DNA of 64,000 nucleotides from Acidocella aquatica (GCF_030160635.1 NZ_BSOS01000041.1:1-64000), one strand, 5' to 3'. Shown: positions 25,427 through 35,091, numbered from the stretch's first letter. Translations and numbers: made by a program. The notes: generated by a model from the sequence alone, not told the origin.

Positions 25427-28400
25427 GTGAAGCATTTCAAACGCCTTCTGGTCGCCAACCGGTCTGAAATCGCCATTCGCGTCATGCGCGCGGCGGCTGA
25501 GCTTGGCATTCAGACCATCGCCATCTATCCGGAGCATGACAAACTCTCTCTGCACCGGTTCAAGGCGGACGAGGCGTATCTGATCGGCCGCGGCATGGGC
25601 CCCATAGAGGCCTATCTCTCCATTGAGGAAGTCATCCGCGTCGCCAAACAGGCCAATGCCGATGCCATCCACCCCGGCTATGGCTTTCTCTCCGAAAACC
25701 CCGATTTCGCCGACGCCTGCGCCGCCGAGGGCATTGTCTTCATCGGCCCCTCGCCGGACACCATGCGCCGCCTCGGCAACAAGGTCGCCGCCCGCAACCT
25801 CGCCATCTCTGTCGGCGTGCCGGTCATGCCCGCCACCAACCCGCTGCCCGGCGACGCGGCGGAGATCAAACGTCTGGCCGCTGAAGTCGGCTACCCGGTC
25901 ATGCTTAAGGCCTCCTGGGGCGGCGGCGGCCGTGGCATGCGCCCCATCGAGTCCGAGGACACCCTGCTGGAATCCGTCCAGGCCGCCCGGCGCGAGGCCA
26001 AGGCCGCCTTCGGCAACGATGAAGTCTATCTGGAAAAACTCGTCCGCCGCGCCCGCCATGTCGAGGTCCAGCTCCTGGGCGATTCCCACGGCAACCTCGT
26101 CCACCTTTTCGAGCGTGACTGCTCCATCCAGCGCCGCCACCAAAAGGTCATCGAGCGCGCCCCGGCCCCCTATCTGAACGAGTCCGAACGGGCCGAAATC
26201 TGCAACGCCGCACTCGCCATCGGCCGCGCCACCCAATACTGCAACGCCGGCACCGTCGAATTCCTGATGGATATGGACACCGGCAAGTTCTACTTCATCG
26301 AGGTCAACCCGCGCGTCCAGGTCGAGCACACCGTCACCGAGGTCGTCACCGGCATCGACATCGTCAAGGCCCAGATCCACATCGCCGAGGGCGGCCATAT
26401 CGGCAACCTGCCCGAAACCGGCGTGCCCGAGCAGCAAAACATCCACCTTAGCGGCCATGCCCTGCAATGCCGCATCACCACAGAGAACCCCGAGAACAAT
26501 TTCATCCCCGACTACGGCCGCATCACCGCCTATCGCGGCGCTTTTGGCTTTGGCATCCGCGCGGACGGCGGCACCGCCTACGCCGGCGCGATCGTCACCC
26601 GGTTTTATGACGCCCTGCTCGAAAAGGTCACCGCCTGGGCGCCAACACCCGAGGAAGCCGTCGCCCGCATGGACCGCGCCCTGCGCGAATACCGCATCCG
26701 CGGCGTCGCCACCAACCTCACCTTCCTCGAGGCCCTGCTCAACCACCCGGATTTCATCGCCAACCGCTACACCACCCGCTTTATCGACAACACGCCAGAG
26801 CTCTTCCAGGTCCGCAAGCGCCGCGACCGCGCGACCAAACTGTTGCGCTACATCGCCGACGTTACCGTTAACGGCCACCCCGAAACCCGCGGCAAGCCGC
26901 TGCCGGCCGCCCACGCCCGCACCCCCGAGGCCCCACGCTTCGGCAACGAGCGCGCCGATGGCACCAAACAAATCCTCGACCAGCGCGGCCCGATGGGCTT
27001 CTCCAAATGGATGCGCGAACAAAAGCGCGCCCTGGTGACCGACACCACCATGCGCGACGCCCACCAGTCGCTGCTCGCCACGCGCATGCGCTCCTACGAC
27101 ATCATAACCGCCGCCAAGGCCTACTCGGTCGCCCTGCCGCAGCTCTTCTCGCTGGAATGCTGGGGCGGCGCCACTTTCGATGTCTCCATGCGCTTCCTGC
27201 AGGAAGGCCCGTGGGAGCGCCTGCGCGGCATCCGCGAGCGCACCCCCAACCTGCTGCTGCAAATGCTGCTGCGCGGCGCCAATGGCGTCGGCTACACAAA
27301 CTACCCCGATAACGTCGTCAAATTCTTCGTCAAACAGGCGGCCGAAGGCGGCATCGACCTGTTCCGCGTGTTTGACTGCCTGAACTGGGTGGAGAACATG
27401 CGCGTCGCGATTGACGCTGTGGTGGAATCGGGCAAGCTGGCCGAAGGCGCGCTCTGCTACACCGGCGACATCCTCGACCCCGCCCGCGCCAAATACTCCC
27501 TCAACTACTACGTTGACCTCGCCAAACAGCTTGAGGCCGCGGGCTGCCATATCCTCGCGATCAAGGACATGGCCGGCCTGCTCAAACCCGCCGCCGCCAG
27601 CGTGCTGGTCAAGGCCCTGAAGGAAAACGTGGGCCTGCCGATCCACCTGCACACGCATGACACCTCCGGCATTTCCGGCGCCACCGTCTTCGCCGCCGTC
27701 ACCGCCGGGGTGGACGCCTTCGACGCCGCGATGGACCCGATGTCCGGCCTCACCTCGCAGCCTTGCCTTGGCTCGCTGGTTGAAGCCCTGCGCCACACCG
27801 AGCGCGACACCGGCCTCGACCCCGACGCCATCCGCCGCATGAGCTTCTACTGGGAGGCCGTGCGCGGCCAGTACGCCGCCTTTGAGAGCGACCTGCAATC
27901 AGGCGCCTCGGAGGTCTACCTGCACGAAATGCCTGGCGGCCAGTTCACCAACCTGCGTGAACAAGCCCGCTCGCTCGGCCTGGAGACCCGCTGGCACGAG
28001 GTCGCCCGCGCCTACCGCGACGCCAACGACCTCTTTGGCGACATCGTGAAGGTCACCCCCTCCTCGAAAGTGGTGGGCGACATGGCGCTGATGATGGTCA
28101 GCCAAAATCTCTCGGCCAGGGATGTCGCCGACCCGGCTCGGGAAATCTCCTTCCCGCAATCCGTCGTCGAAATGTTGCATGGCGACCTCGGCCAGCCCCC
28201 CGGCGGCTGGCCCGAAGCCCTGCAAAAAAAGGTGCTCAAAGGCAAAGCCCCCATCACCGTGCGCCCCGGCTCGCTCATCCCCGCGGCCGACATCGAGGCC
28301 GTGCGCAAAACCGCGGCCGAGCGCTGCGGGATCGAGTTCAACGACGAGATCCTCGCCTCCTACCTGATGTACCCGGAGGTCTTCACCAACTTCAACGCCT

Positions 28401-28870
28401 CCATGCGCACCTACGGCCCGGTCTCCGTGCTGCCCACGCCGGTCTATTTCTACGGCATGAAGCCGGGGGACGAGATTTCGGTCACCCTGGAGGCCGGCAA
28501 AACCATGATCGTCAGCCTGCAAACCCTGGGCGACACCGACGAGGACGGCAACGTGCGCGTCTTCTTCGAGCTCAACGGCCAGCCCCGCGTCATCAGCGTG
28601 CCCAACCGCAACGCCACCGCCGCGCGCCCCGCTCGCCGCAAGGCGGACGATTCCGACCCCAAACAGCTCGGCGCCCCCATGCCAGGCTCCATCGCCGCCA
28701 TCCTCGTGCGCGAAGATCAGAGCGTGGCCCAGGGCGAACCCCTGCTGGCCATCGAGGCCATGAAAATGGAAGCCCAGCTCACCGCCCCGCGTGAAGGGGT
28801 TATCAAATCCATCCTGGTGCGCCCCGGCGAACAGGTGGACGCCAAAGACCTGCTGATCGAATTCGTGTAG
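25427..28870 (+). CDS. pyc: Pyruvate carboxylase
   Basis: 1147 residues, a full single-chain enzyme making oxaloacetate from pyruvate and bicarbonate. Biotin-carboxylase domain ~1–455 (KASWGGGGRGMRPIE ATP loop; EVNPRVQVEHTVTEVVTG). Carboxyltransferase ~530–810 (LVTDTTMRDAHQSLLATRM; metal-site HLHTHDTSG). Biotin carrier at the C-terminus with AIEAMKMEAQL, the Lys of MKM being biotinylated. The start is GTG with GGAGA about 9 bp upstream. It stands alone, and repeat copy C forms a terminator-like hairpin right after it. It supplies anaplerotic oxaloacetate alongside the pyruvate kinase made in the same window. Confidence 0.97.
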   Translation: MKHFKRLLVANRSEIAIRVMRAAAELGIQTIAIYPEHDKLSLHRFKADEAYLIGRGMGPIEAYLSIEEVIRVAKQANADAIHPGYGFLSENPDFADACAAEGIVFIGPSPDTMRRLGNKVAARNLAISVGVPVMPATNPLPGDAAEIKRLAAEVGYPVMLKASWGGGGRGMRPIESEDTLLESVQAARREAKAAFGNDEVYLEKLVRRARHVEVQLLGDSHGNLVHLFERDCSIQRRHQKVIERAPAPYLNESERAEICNAALAIGRATQYCNAGTVEFLMDMDTGKFYFIEVNPRVQVEHTVTEVVTGIDIVKAQIHIAEGGHIGNLPETGVPEQQNIHLSGHALQCRITTENPENNFIPDYGRITAYRGAFGFGIRADGGTAYAGAIVTRFYDALLEKVTAWAPTPEEAVARMDRALREYRIRGVATNLTFLEALLNHPDFIANRYTTRFIDNTPELFQVRKRRDRATKLLRYIADVTVNGHPETRGKPLPAAHARTPEAPRFGNERADGTKQILDQRGPMGFSKWMREQKRALVTDTTMRDAHQSLLATRMRSYDIITAAKAYSVALPQLFSLECWGGATFDVSMRFLQEGPWERLRGIRERTPNLLLQMLLRGANGVGYTNYPDNVVKFFVKQAAEGGIDLFRVFDCLNWVENMRVAIDAVVESGKLAEGALCYTGDILDPARAKYSLNYYVDLAKQLEAAGCHILAIKDMAGLLKPAAASVLVKALKENVGLPIHLHTHDTSGISGATVFAAVTAGVDAFDAAMDPMSGLTSQPCLGSLVEALRHTERDTGLDPDAIRRMSFYWEAVRGQYAAFESDLQSGASEVYLHEMPGGQFTNLREQARSLGLETRWHEVARAYRDANDLFGDIVKVTPSSKVVGDMALMMVSQNLSARDVADPAREISFPQSVVEMLHGDLGQPPGGWPEALQKKVLKGKAPITVRPGSLIPAADIEAVRKTAAERCGIEFNDEILASYLMYPEVFTNFNASMRTYGPVSVLPTPVYFYGMKPGDEISVTLEAGKTMIVSLQTLGDTDEDGNVRVFFELNGQPRVISVPNRNATAARPARRKADDSDPKQLGAPMPGSIAAILVREDQSVAQGEPLLAIEAMKMEAQLTAPREGVIKSILVRPGEQVDAKDLLIEFV

Positions 28871-28884
28871 CCCCGGATATCGCT

Positions 28885-28990
28885 CCAGGGCCTGATCGCT
28901 TTAAATGCGATCAGGCCCTGGCCATTTTTCGGATGGCGATTCACGCGTTCGGCTTGCTTGATTGAGCGAACCTCAAACGATCGCGCTTTA
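28885..28990 (+). repeat. Dispersed ~105-bp hairpin repeat, copy C
   Basis: Plus-orientation copy beginning 14 bp past the pyc stop. Arms CCAGGGCCTGATCGC and GCGATCAGGCCCTGG close over TTTAAAT and are followed by CCATTTTT. The arm has changed from AGAGCC (copies A, B) to AGGGCC with the matching change on the other side, so pairing is kept. The conserved tail with TTGAG-cgaac-CTCAA then runs into the end of the convergent LysR gene. In this position it can serve as the pyc terminator. Confidence 0.85.
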
Positions 28991-29890
28991 CCCAAAGAAC
29001 CCAGGGCTTTGCGCCAGCTCCGTGGTGATGAAGGCGGCGGCAGCGCGCACATGCGCGGATTTGCGGTTGTCTTCATGGATATGCATGAAGAACGAGCGTT
29101 TCAGCGAGATCTCCTCCGCCAGCACGGGCACCAGCCCCGGATGCAGCCGGGCGATGAACGCCGGCAGCACGCAAAGCCCGCTTCCGGCCGCGGTGGCATA
29201 GGCCTGGGCGGTGAGGTTGGTGCTGCGGATGCGCGCGCTGATCCCGGGGCCGATGCTGCTGAGGTAGTTCAGCTCCGGCGTGAACAGCATGTCCTCGATA
29301 TAGCCGACAAATCCGTGGCGGGAGAGGTCGGCGGGGCTGGTGATCGGCGGTTGCGCCGCGAGGTAGTCGCCTGAGGCATATATATGCAGCCGGTAATCGG
29401 TCAGGCGGCGCGAGACGACGCGGGCATGTTCCGGCGAGGTGAGGCTGATGCCGATATCCGCCTCGCGTTTGGAGAGGCTGAACACCCGCGCGGTGGCCAA
29501 CAGCTCGATTTCCAGTTTGGGATGCAGCGCGGCCAGCTTGTGGATACGCGGGGCGAGAAACGCGGTGCCGAAACCATCCGGCGCGCCGATGCGGATGGTG
29601 CCCGAGACCGCCGGATTTTCGCTCTCCATCGAGGCGGCCTGCAGATAGCTGGCTTCCATGGTCTCGGCGATGGGCCGCAATTGCTCCCCGCTCGCGGTCA
29701 AATCGTAACCAAGGTTGCTGCGGTAGAATATCCGCGTGGTCAGACGTTCCTCCAGCCGCTGGATGTGCCGGGCGACAGTGGTGTGGTCGGTTCCCAGCGC
29801 CTCCGCCGCGGCCGAGAGCGTGCCGGTGCGCGCCACGGCCAGAAAATGCCGCAAATCATCCCAATTCTGCGCGCGTTTACGTCCGGCCAT
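28988..29890 (-). CDS. LysR-family transcriptional regulator
   Basis: 300 residues. The N-terminal winged helix-turn-helix (about 10–70) reads LRHFLAVARTGTLSAAAEAL, then TTVARHIQRLEERL. The rest is a LysR substrate-binding domain (about 95–295). It is divergent from the valine-degradation operon starting at 30016, with a dyad in the gap, so it is the likely activator or repressor of that operon. The last bases of the gene touch repeat copy C. Confidence 0.9.
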   Translation of the reverse strand: MAGRKRAQNWDDLRHFLAVARTGTLSAAAEALGTDHTTVARHIQRLEERLTTRIFYRSNLGYDLTASGEQLRPIAETMEASYLQAASMESENPAVSGTIRIGAPDGFGTAFLAPRIHKLAALHPKLEIELLATARVFSLSKREADIGISLTSPEHARVVSRRLTDYRLHIYASGDYLAAQPPITSPADLSRHGFVGYIEDMLFTPELNYLSSIGPGISARIRSTNLTAQAYATAAGSGLCVLPAFIARLHPGLVPVLAEEISLKRSFFMHIHEDNRKSAHVRAAAAFITTELAQSPGFFG

Positions 29891-29916
29891 GGCCTGCCCT
29901 TATGCGCACGAGTGCG

Positions 29917-29934
29917 TTGTGCAAAATTGCGCAA
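29917..29934. promoter_or_regulatory. Candidate LysR-binding dyad
   Basis: TTGTGCAAAATTGCGCAA is an imperfect inverted repeat (TTGTGCAA/TTGCGCAA) placed 27 bp from the regulator start and 82 bp from mmsA, a normal place for a LysR recognition site. Confidence 0.45.
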
Positions 29935-30015
29935 TGATTGCGGAAGAATTACTCTTCATCGGGCATGTTAACGCGGATAGACAGCTCCGGCAAGAACAGC
30001 CCAGAGGAGAGACCC

Positions 30016-31515
30016 ATGGCGCGCGAATTAAATCATTTCATTGGCGGCAAAACCGTCACCGGCACATCCGGCCGCTTTGCCGATGTTTTCGATCCCAACA
30101 CCGGCGCCGTGCAGGCGAAGGTCGCGCTGGCAAGCAAGCAGGAGGTTGAGGCCGCAATTGCCAATGCCGCCGCCGCCCAGCCCGGCTGGGCCGCGACCAA
30201 CCCGCAGCGCCGCGCCCGCGTGCTGATAAATTTCCTCGCGCTGATCAACGCCGAGATGGACTCCCTGGCCCGCCTGCTCTCCTCCGAGCACGGCAAGACC
30301 GTGCCTGACGCCAAGGGCGACATTCAGCGCGGCGTTGAAGTGCTGGAGTTTGCCATCGGCATCCCGCATCTGCTCAAGGGCGAATACACCACCGAGGCCG
30401 GCACCAATATTGACGTCTACTCCATGCGCCAGCCGCTGGGCGTCGTCGCGGGGATCACCCCGTTCAACTTCCCGGCCATGATCCCGCTGTGGAAGGCCGC
30501 CCCGGCGATTGCTTGCGGCAACGCCTTTATCCTCAAGCCCTCCGAGCGCGACCCCTCGGTGCCGCTGCGCCTGGCCGAGCTGTTCCTCGCCGCCGGCGGC
30601 CCGCCGGGCATCTTCAACGTGGTGAACGGTGACAAGGAAGCGGTGGACACCATCCTGCATGACCCGCGCGTCATGGCGGTGGGCTTCGTCGGCTCCTCCC
30701 CGATCGCAAACTACATTTACGCGACCGCCGCCCAGAACGGTAAACGCGCGCAATGTTTCGGCGGCGCCAAGAACCACGCCATCATCATGCCGGATGCGGA
30801 TATGGACCAGGTGGCCGATGCCCTCATCGGCGCGGCCTACGGCTCCGCCGGCGAGCGTTGCATGGCGCTCTCGGTCGCCGTGCCGGTCGGCAAGGCCACC
30901 GCCGATGCGCTGGTGAAAAAGCTGATCCCGCGCGTTGAAGCGTTGAAGATCGGCCTGTCCTCCGATGCCGGGGCTGATTACGGCCCGCTGGTCACCAAGG
31001 ATGCGCTGAACCGCGTGAAGAGCTATATCGATGAGGGCGTGGCCGAAGGTGCGAACCTGCTGGTCGATGGCCGTGGCTTCAAGATGCAGGGCTACGAGAA
31101 CGGCTATTTCATCGGCGGCACCTTGTTCGACAACGTCACCCCCACGATGAAAATCTACAAGGAAGAGATTTTCGGGCCGGTGCTGGCGGTGGTCCGCGCT
31201 GACACTTACGAAGATGCCCTGCGCCTGCCCAACGAGCATGAATATGGCAACGGCACCGCGATCTTCACCCGTGACGGCGATGCCGCGCGCGATTTCTGCG
31301 CCCGCGTGCAGGTCGGCATGGTCGGCGTGAACGTGCCCATCCCTGTTCCCATCGCCTACCACACCTTTGGCGGATGGAAGCGTTCGGGCTTTGGCGATCT
31401 CAACCAGCATGGCCCAGACTCGATCCGCTTCTACACCAAGACCAAAACCGTCACCTCGCGCTGGCCTTCAGGCGTGAAAGACGGCGCCAGCTTCGTCATC
31501 CCGACGATGGATTGA
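30016..31515 (+). CDS. mmsA: Methylmalonate-semialdehyde dehydrogenase (CoA-acylating)
   Basis: 499 residues, aldehyde-dehydrogenase fold. Markers of MmsA are LNHFIGGKTVTGTSGR, ITPFNFPAMIPLWK, GGAKNHAIIMPDAD and the catalytic Cys in GSAGERCMALSV. It oxidises methylmalonate semialdehyde to propionyl-CoA in valine (and inositol) catabolism. ATG at 30016 follows GAGGAGA; an in-frame extension to 29938 is rejected. Its stop overlaps the next start by one base. The following acyl-CoA dehydrogenase and mmsB make this a valine operon. Confidence 0.95.
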   Translation: MARELNHFIGGKTVTGTSGRFADVFDPNTGAVQAKVALASKQEVEAAIANAAAAQPGWAATNPQRRARVLINFLALINAEMDSLARLLSSEHGKTVPDAKGDIQRGVEVLEFAIGIPHLLKGEYTTEAGTNIDVYSMRQPLGVVAGITPFNFPAMIPLWKAAPAIACGNAFILKPSERDPSVPLRLAELFLAAGGPPGIFNVVNGDKEAVDTILHDPRVMAVGFVGSSPIANYIYATAAQNGKRAQCFGGAKNHAIIMPDADMDQVADALIGAAYGSAGERCMALSVAVPVGKATADALVKKLIPRVEALKIGLSSDAGADYGPLVTKDALNRVKSYIDEGVAEGANLLVDGRGFKMQGYENGYFIGGTLFDNVTPTMKIYKEEIFGPVLAVVRADTYEDALRLPNEHEYGNGTAIFTRDGDAARDFCARVQVGMVGVNVPIPVPIAYHTFGGWKRSGFGDLNQHGPDSIRFYTKTKTVTSRWPSGVKDGASFVIPTMD

Positions 31516-32675
31516 TGACCATGGGTGGCCTCTCGTTCAACCTCGATGAAGATCAACTCGCCATTCGTGACATGGCCCAGACGTTCGCGACCGAACGTCT
31601 GGCGCCTTCCGCGATTGAATGGGACCGGGAGAAGCATTTTCCGGTTGATGTGATACGTGAGGCCGCCGCCTTGGGCATGGGCGGAATTTATATCGACGAA
31701 GCCTATGGCGGTTCGGGTCTGACCCGGCTGCACGCGGCCTTGATTATCGAGGCGCTGGCGACCGGCTGCCCGGCGGTTTCCTCCTATATCTCGATCCACA
31801 ACATGGCCGCCGGAATGATCGAGCGTTACGGCAGCGATGCGCAGAAAGCAAAATATCTGCCCAAGCTGTGCAGCATGGAATGGTTCTCCAGCTACTGCCT
31901 CACCGAACCGGCCGCCGGGTCGGACGCCGCCTCCCTGCGCACCAAAGCCGTGCTCGATGGTGAGCATTATATCGTCAACGGCGTGAAGCAATTCATTTCG
32001 GGTGCGGGCACGGCGGAAGTCTATGTTGTGATGGTGCGCACCGGCGGCGAGGGGGCCGGCGGTATTTCCACGTTGATTATCGACAAGGACACCCCCGGCG
32101 TCTCCTTCGGCGCCAATGAATACAAGATGGGCTGGAACGCCCAGCCGACGCGGCAGGTGATTTTTGAGGATGCGCGCGTGCCCGTGGCAAATCGTTTAGG
32201 CCCGGAGGGCATCGGTTTTAAAATCGCGATGGCGGGGCTTGATGGCGGGCGCATCAACATTGGCGCGGCCTCGCTCGGCGGCGCGCAGGCGGCGCTGGAT
32301 AAAACCATCACCTACCTCTCCGAGCGCAAGGCGTTCGGCAAGCCCATCGGCACGTTCCAGGCGTTGCAGTTCCGCATTGCGGATATGGCAACCGAGCTGG
32401 AGGCGGCGCGGCTGCTGCTGTGGCGCGCGGCCAGCGCGCTGGATGCGAAAACCGCCGACGCAACGGTGCTCTGCGCGATGGCCAAACGCTTCGCCACCGA
32501 CACCGGCTTCGAGATCGCCAACGAAGCGCTGCAGATGCACGGCGGCTACGGCTATCTGGCCGATTACGGCATCGAGAAAATCGTGCGCGATCTGCGCGTG
32601 CATCAGATCCTTGAAGGCACCAACGAAATCATGCGGGTGATCATCTCGCGCCAGCTCATGGGAGACAAAAAATAA
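31515..32675 (+). CDS. Acyl-CoA dehydrogenase, probably isobutyryl-CoA dehydrogenase
   Basis: 386 residues. Family features: SSYCLTEPAAGSDAASLRT (FAD/substrate site), QFISGAGTAEVYVVMVRTGG, LQMHGGYGYLADYGIEK and the C-terminal HQILEGTNEIMRVIISRQ. Placed between mmsA and mmsB with one-base overlaps on both sides (TGATG and TAATG), which argues for isobutyryl-CoA as substrate in valine degradation. An in-frame ATG six bases further in is an equally possible start. Confidence 0.92.
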   Translation: MTMGGLSFNLDEDQLAIRDMAQTFATERLAPSAIEWDREKHFPVDVIREAAALGMGGIYIDEAYGGSGLTRLHAALIIEALATGCPAVSSYISIHNMAAGMIERYGSDAQKAKYLPKLCSMEWFSSYCLTEPAAGSDAASLRTKAVLDGEHYIVNGVKQFISGAGTAEVYVVMVRTGGEGAGGISTLIIDKDTPGVSFGANEYKMGWNAQPTRQVIFEDARVPVANRLGPEGIGFKIAMAGLDGGRINIGAASLGGAQAALDKTITYLSERKAFGKPIGTFQALQFRIADMATELEAARLLLWRAASALDAKTADATVLCAMAKRFATDTGFEIANEALQMHGGYGYLADYGIEKIVRDLRVHQILEGTNEIMRVIISRQLMGDKK

Positions 32676-33553
32676 TGGCGAAAATCGCATTTATCGGCCT
32701 GGGCAACATGGGCCTGCCGATGGCCATCAACCTGGTGAAGGCCGGGCATGAGGTGAACGGGTTCGATCTGGTTCCCGCCGCCATCGAGGCTGCGGCCAAG
32801 GCCGGGATCAAGGTGATGCCGAGTGCCGCGGGCTCTCTCGCGGGGGCGGAAATCGCCATCACCATGCTGCCCAACGGCAAACTGGTGCTGGGCGTCTACA
32901 ACGACATTTTAAAAGCCGCCGTGCCCGGCACGCTGTTCATCGACAGCTCGACGATTGACGTGGACAGCGCCCGCAAGGCGCATGAACTGGCGGAAAAAGC
33001 TGGCTTTGCGGCAGTGGACGCGCCGGTTTCCGGCGGTGTCGGCGGGGCGGCGGCCGGCACGCTCACCTTCATGGCCGGTGGCGAGGATGCGGCCTTTGCG
33101 CGCGCCAAGCCGGTGCTGGAGGTCATGGGCAAGAAGATCGTGCATTGCGGTGGCGCCGGTGCGGGGCAGGTTGCGAAAATCTGCAACAACATGATCCTGG
33201 GTATTTCGATGATCGGCGTTTCCGAGGCGTTTGTGCTGGGCGAAAAGCTCGGGCTTTCGGCGCAGGCGCTGTACGATGTCGCCAGCACCTCTTCCGGCCA
33301 GTGCTGGTCGCTCACCAGCTATTGCCCGGTGCCCGGCCCAGTGCCCACCAGCCCTTCCAACAATGATTACAAGCCGGGCTTTGCCGCGGCGCTGATGCTC
33401 AAGGATCTGCTGCTCAGCCAGGACGCCGCCGCCAGCGCGGGAGCCGCCACCGCACTGGGCAAGCATGCCGCTGAAATTTATCAGGACTACGTTGATACAG
33501 GACATGCGGGCGTGGATTTCTCAGGCATTATTAACGCTATCCGGGAAAAATGA
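32675..33553 (+). CDS. mmsB: 3-hydroxyisobutyrate dehydrogenase
   Basis: 292 residues. N-terminal Rossmann motif IAFIGLGNMGLPMAINLVK, the substrate signature DAPVSGGVGGAAAGTLTFM, and the catalytic-Lys region GAGQVAKICNNMILG are all intact. It oxidises 3-hydroxyisobutyrate to methylmalonate semialdehyde, the MmsA substrate. GGAGA lies before the ATG. The enoyl-CoA hydratase and 3-hydroxyisobutyryl-CoA hydrolase needed in between are not in this operon. Confidence 0.94.
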   Translation: MAKIAFIGLGNMGLPMAINLVKAGHEVNGFDLVPAAIEAAAKAGIKVMPSAAGSLAGAEIAITMLPNGKLVLGVYNDILKAAVPGTLFIDSSTIDVDSARKAHELAEKAGFAAVDAPVSGGVGGAAAGTLTFMAGGEDAAFARAKPVLEVMGKKIVHCGGAGAGQVAKICNNMILGISMIGVSEAFVLGEKLGLSAQALYDVASTSSGQCWSLTSYCPVPGPVPTSPSNNDYKPGFAAALMLKDLLLSQDAAASAGAATALGKHAAEIYQDYVDTGHAGVDFSGIINAIREK

Positions 33554-33554
33554 T

Positions 33555-33617
33555 CCGGGAGGGTTTCACCTCCCGGCCGTGCGGAATTTGAAGGGGCGGC
33601 TGCCAGGGCCGCCCCTT
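33555..33617 (+). terminator. Two consecutive hairpins after the valine operon
   Basis: CCGGGAGG/CCTCCCGG at 33555–33576 directly follows the mmsB stop, and AAGGGGCGGC/GCCGCCCCTT lies at 33591–33617. Neither has a T-run, so they are likely RNA-stabilising or Rho-assisted ends. Confidence 0.5.
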
Positions 33618-33734
33618 GCCGCATGGCGCGCCCCTCCAGCCTTGACCGCCGGAAGTGGAATAGAATAGCAGACATGCCAAGCCGCCCCTTGGGGGAAGTC
33701 ACGACAACACCAGCCTCTGAGGGATGCCAAATAA

Positions 33735-34982
33735 ATGCAGCAAGTTGAACCAGGCAATGTGGCCTGGGTGCTGATGTGCACGATTCTGGTGCTGTTGATG
33801 ACAATACCAGGTCTGGCGCTGTTTTATGCCGGAATGGTTCGGAAGAAGAACGTTCTCGCGATCATGATGCAGTCGTTCATGCTCTGCGCGGTGATGACCG
33901 TGTTGTGGATGATTGTTGGCTATTCACTGGTTTTCACCAATGGTAACGCTTTCATCGGTGATTTTTCGCGTGTGTTCCTGCAGGGGCTTGCTGCGAACTG
34001 GGACAAGCCCTTCACCCTCGCCGCGGGAACGCCCTACGCCACGCAGACGACAATCCCCGAGAGCGTGTTCCTGATGTTCCAGATGAGCTTCGCCATCATC
34101 ACCCCCGCGGTGGTGACCGGCAGTTGCGCGGATCGCATGAAGTTCTCCGCGCTGCTGCTGTTTTTCACCATGTGGTCGATATTGGTTTATGCGCCGCTGG
34201 CGCATTGGGTGTGGGCGCCCACAGGCTGGCTCGCCAAAATGGGCATCGCGGATTTTGCGGGCGGTACGGTGGTTGAAATCAACTGCGGTGTCACCGGGCT
34301 GATCTGTGCGCTCATGCTGGGTAAGCGCCTGGGCTACGGGCAGGAGAACATGGCGCCCTGGAACCTCAGCTACGCTGTTATTGGCGCCTCGCTGCTCTGG
34401 GTTGGCTGGATGGGCTTTAACTCCGGCGGCGCCATGGGCGCCAACGGCCGCGCCGGGATGGCGGTGCTGGTGACCCAGATTGCCGCCGCCGCCGCCACTT
34501 TGTCCTGGATTTTCGTCGAATGGGCGCTGCGTGGCAAACCTTCGGTTTTGGGCGCCATCTCCGGCGCCGTGGCCGGGCTGGTGGCGATTACCCCGGCAGC
34601 CGGGTTCGTGCTGCCGGGCCCGGCACTGGCCATCGGCCTGGCGGCGGGGTTTGTGTGTTTCTGGACCGCCACCTCGTTGAAATCCGCCTTGGGGTATGAT
34701 GACAGCCTCGATGCCTTTGGCGTGCATGGCATCGCCGGAATGATTGGCACGCTGGCCACCGGCTGGTTTGCTTTTGGCCCCCTTTCGGCCACCCTGGCGG
34801 CGCCTGGCGGTGTGGCGTTGTTGAAGGTTCAGGCCGTGGGCGTGTTGGCCACTGTTGTTTATTGCGCGGCGATGAGCTGGGTGCTGCTCAAAATCACCGA
34901 TATGGTGGTTGGGTTGCGGGTGACGCGGGAAGAAGAACGCGAAGGGTTGGATATTGTGCTGCATGGCGAACAATTGTTTTAG
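33735..34982 (+). CDS. amt: Ammonium transporter (Amt/Mep family), twin-His variant with Glu
   Basis: 415 residues, eleven membrane segments. Conserved parts: ALFYAGMVRKKNVL at helix 1–2, VVTGSCADRMKF, the ADFAGGTVV segment and DAFGVHGIAGMIGT. In AmtB the pore holds two facing His; here the first is Glu (residue 181, codon 34275–34277: TVV-E-INCG), while the second His (in GVHGIAG) is kept. The same His-to-Glu change marks fungal Mep1/Mep3 transporters. GAGGGA lies ~10 bp before the ATG. No glnK gene is adjacent, unlike most bacterial amtB operons. Confidence 0.93.
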   Translation: MQQVEPGNVAWVLMCTILVLLMTIPGLALFYAGMVRKKNVLAIMMQSFMLCAVMTVLWMIVGYSLVFTNGNAFIGDFSRVFLQGLAANWDKPFTLAAGTPYATQTTIPESVFLMFQMSFAIITPAVVTGSCADRMKFSALLLFFTMWSILVYAPLAHWVWAPTGWLAKMGIADFAGGTVVEINCGVTGLICALMLGKRLGYGQENMAPWNLSYAVIGASLLWVGWMGFNSGGAMGANGRAGMAVLVTQIAAAAATLSWIFVEWALRGKPSVLGAISGAVAGLVAITPAAGFVLPGPALAIGLAAGFVCFWTATSLKSALGYDDSLDAFGVHGIAGMIGTLATGWFAFGPLSATLAAPGGVALLKVQAVGVLATVVYCAAMSWVLLKITDMVVGLRVTREEEREGLDIVLHGEQLF

Positions 34983-35009
34983 AATATCCAGCAAATGGCT
35001 GAATATTCT
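34981..35009. terminator. Imperfect hairpin overlapping the amt stop codon
   Basis: AGAATATcCAGC pairs with GCTGaATATTCT across a 5-base loop, with one mismatch. There is no T-run. It may end the amt transcript or meet transcripts from the convergent LacI gene. Confidence 0.4.
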
Positions 35010-35091
35010 AAGCTCGTGTTTGCGCGAGCAATATGCGGTTAGCTTGAACGGCTTACCCATAGCGCCAGCACCACGCGAAGGGGCGCGGCCG

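Noticed and set aside
25349-27898. 849-codon open frame antisense to pyruvate carboxylase
   Set aside because: It mirrors the codon structure of pyc, is low-complexity and has no recognisable domain. Long antisense frames are expected in GC-rich genes.
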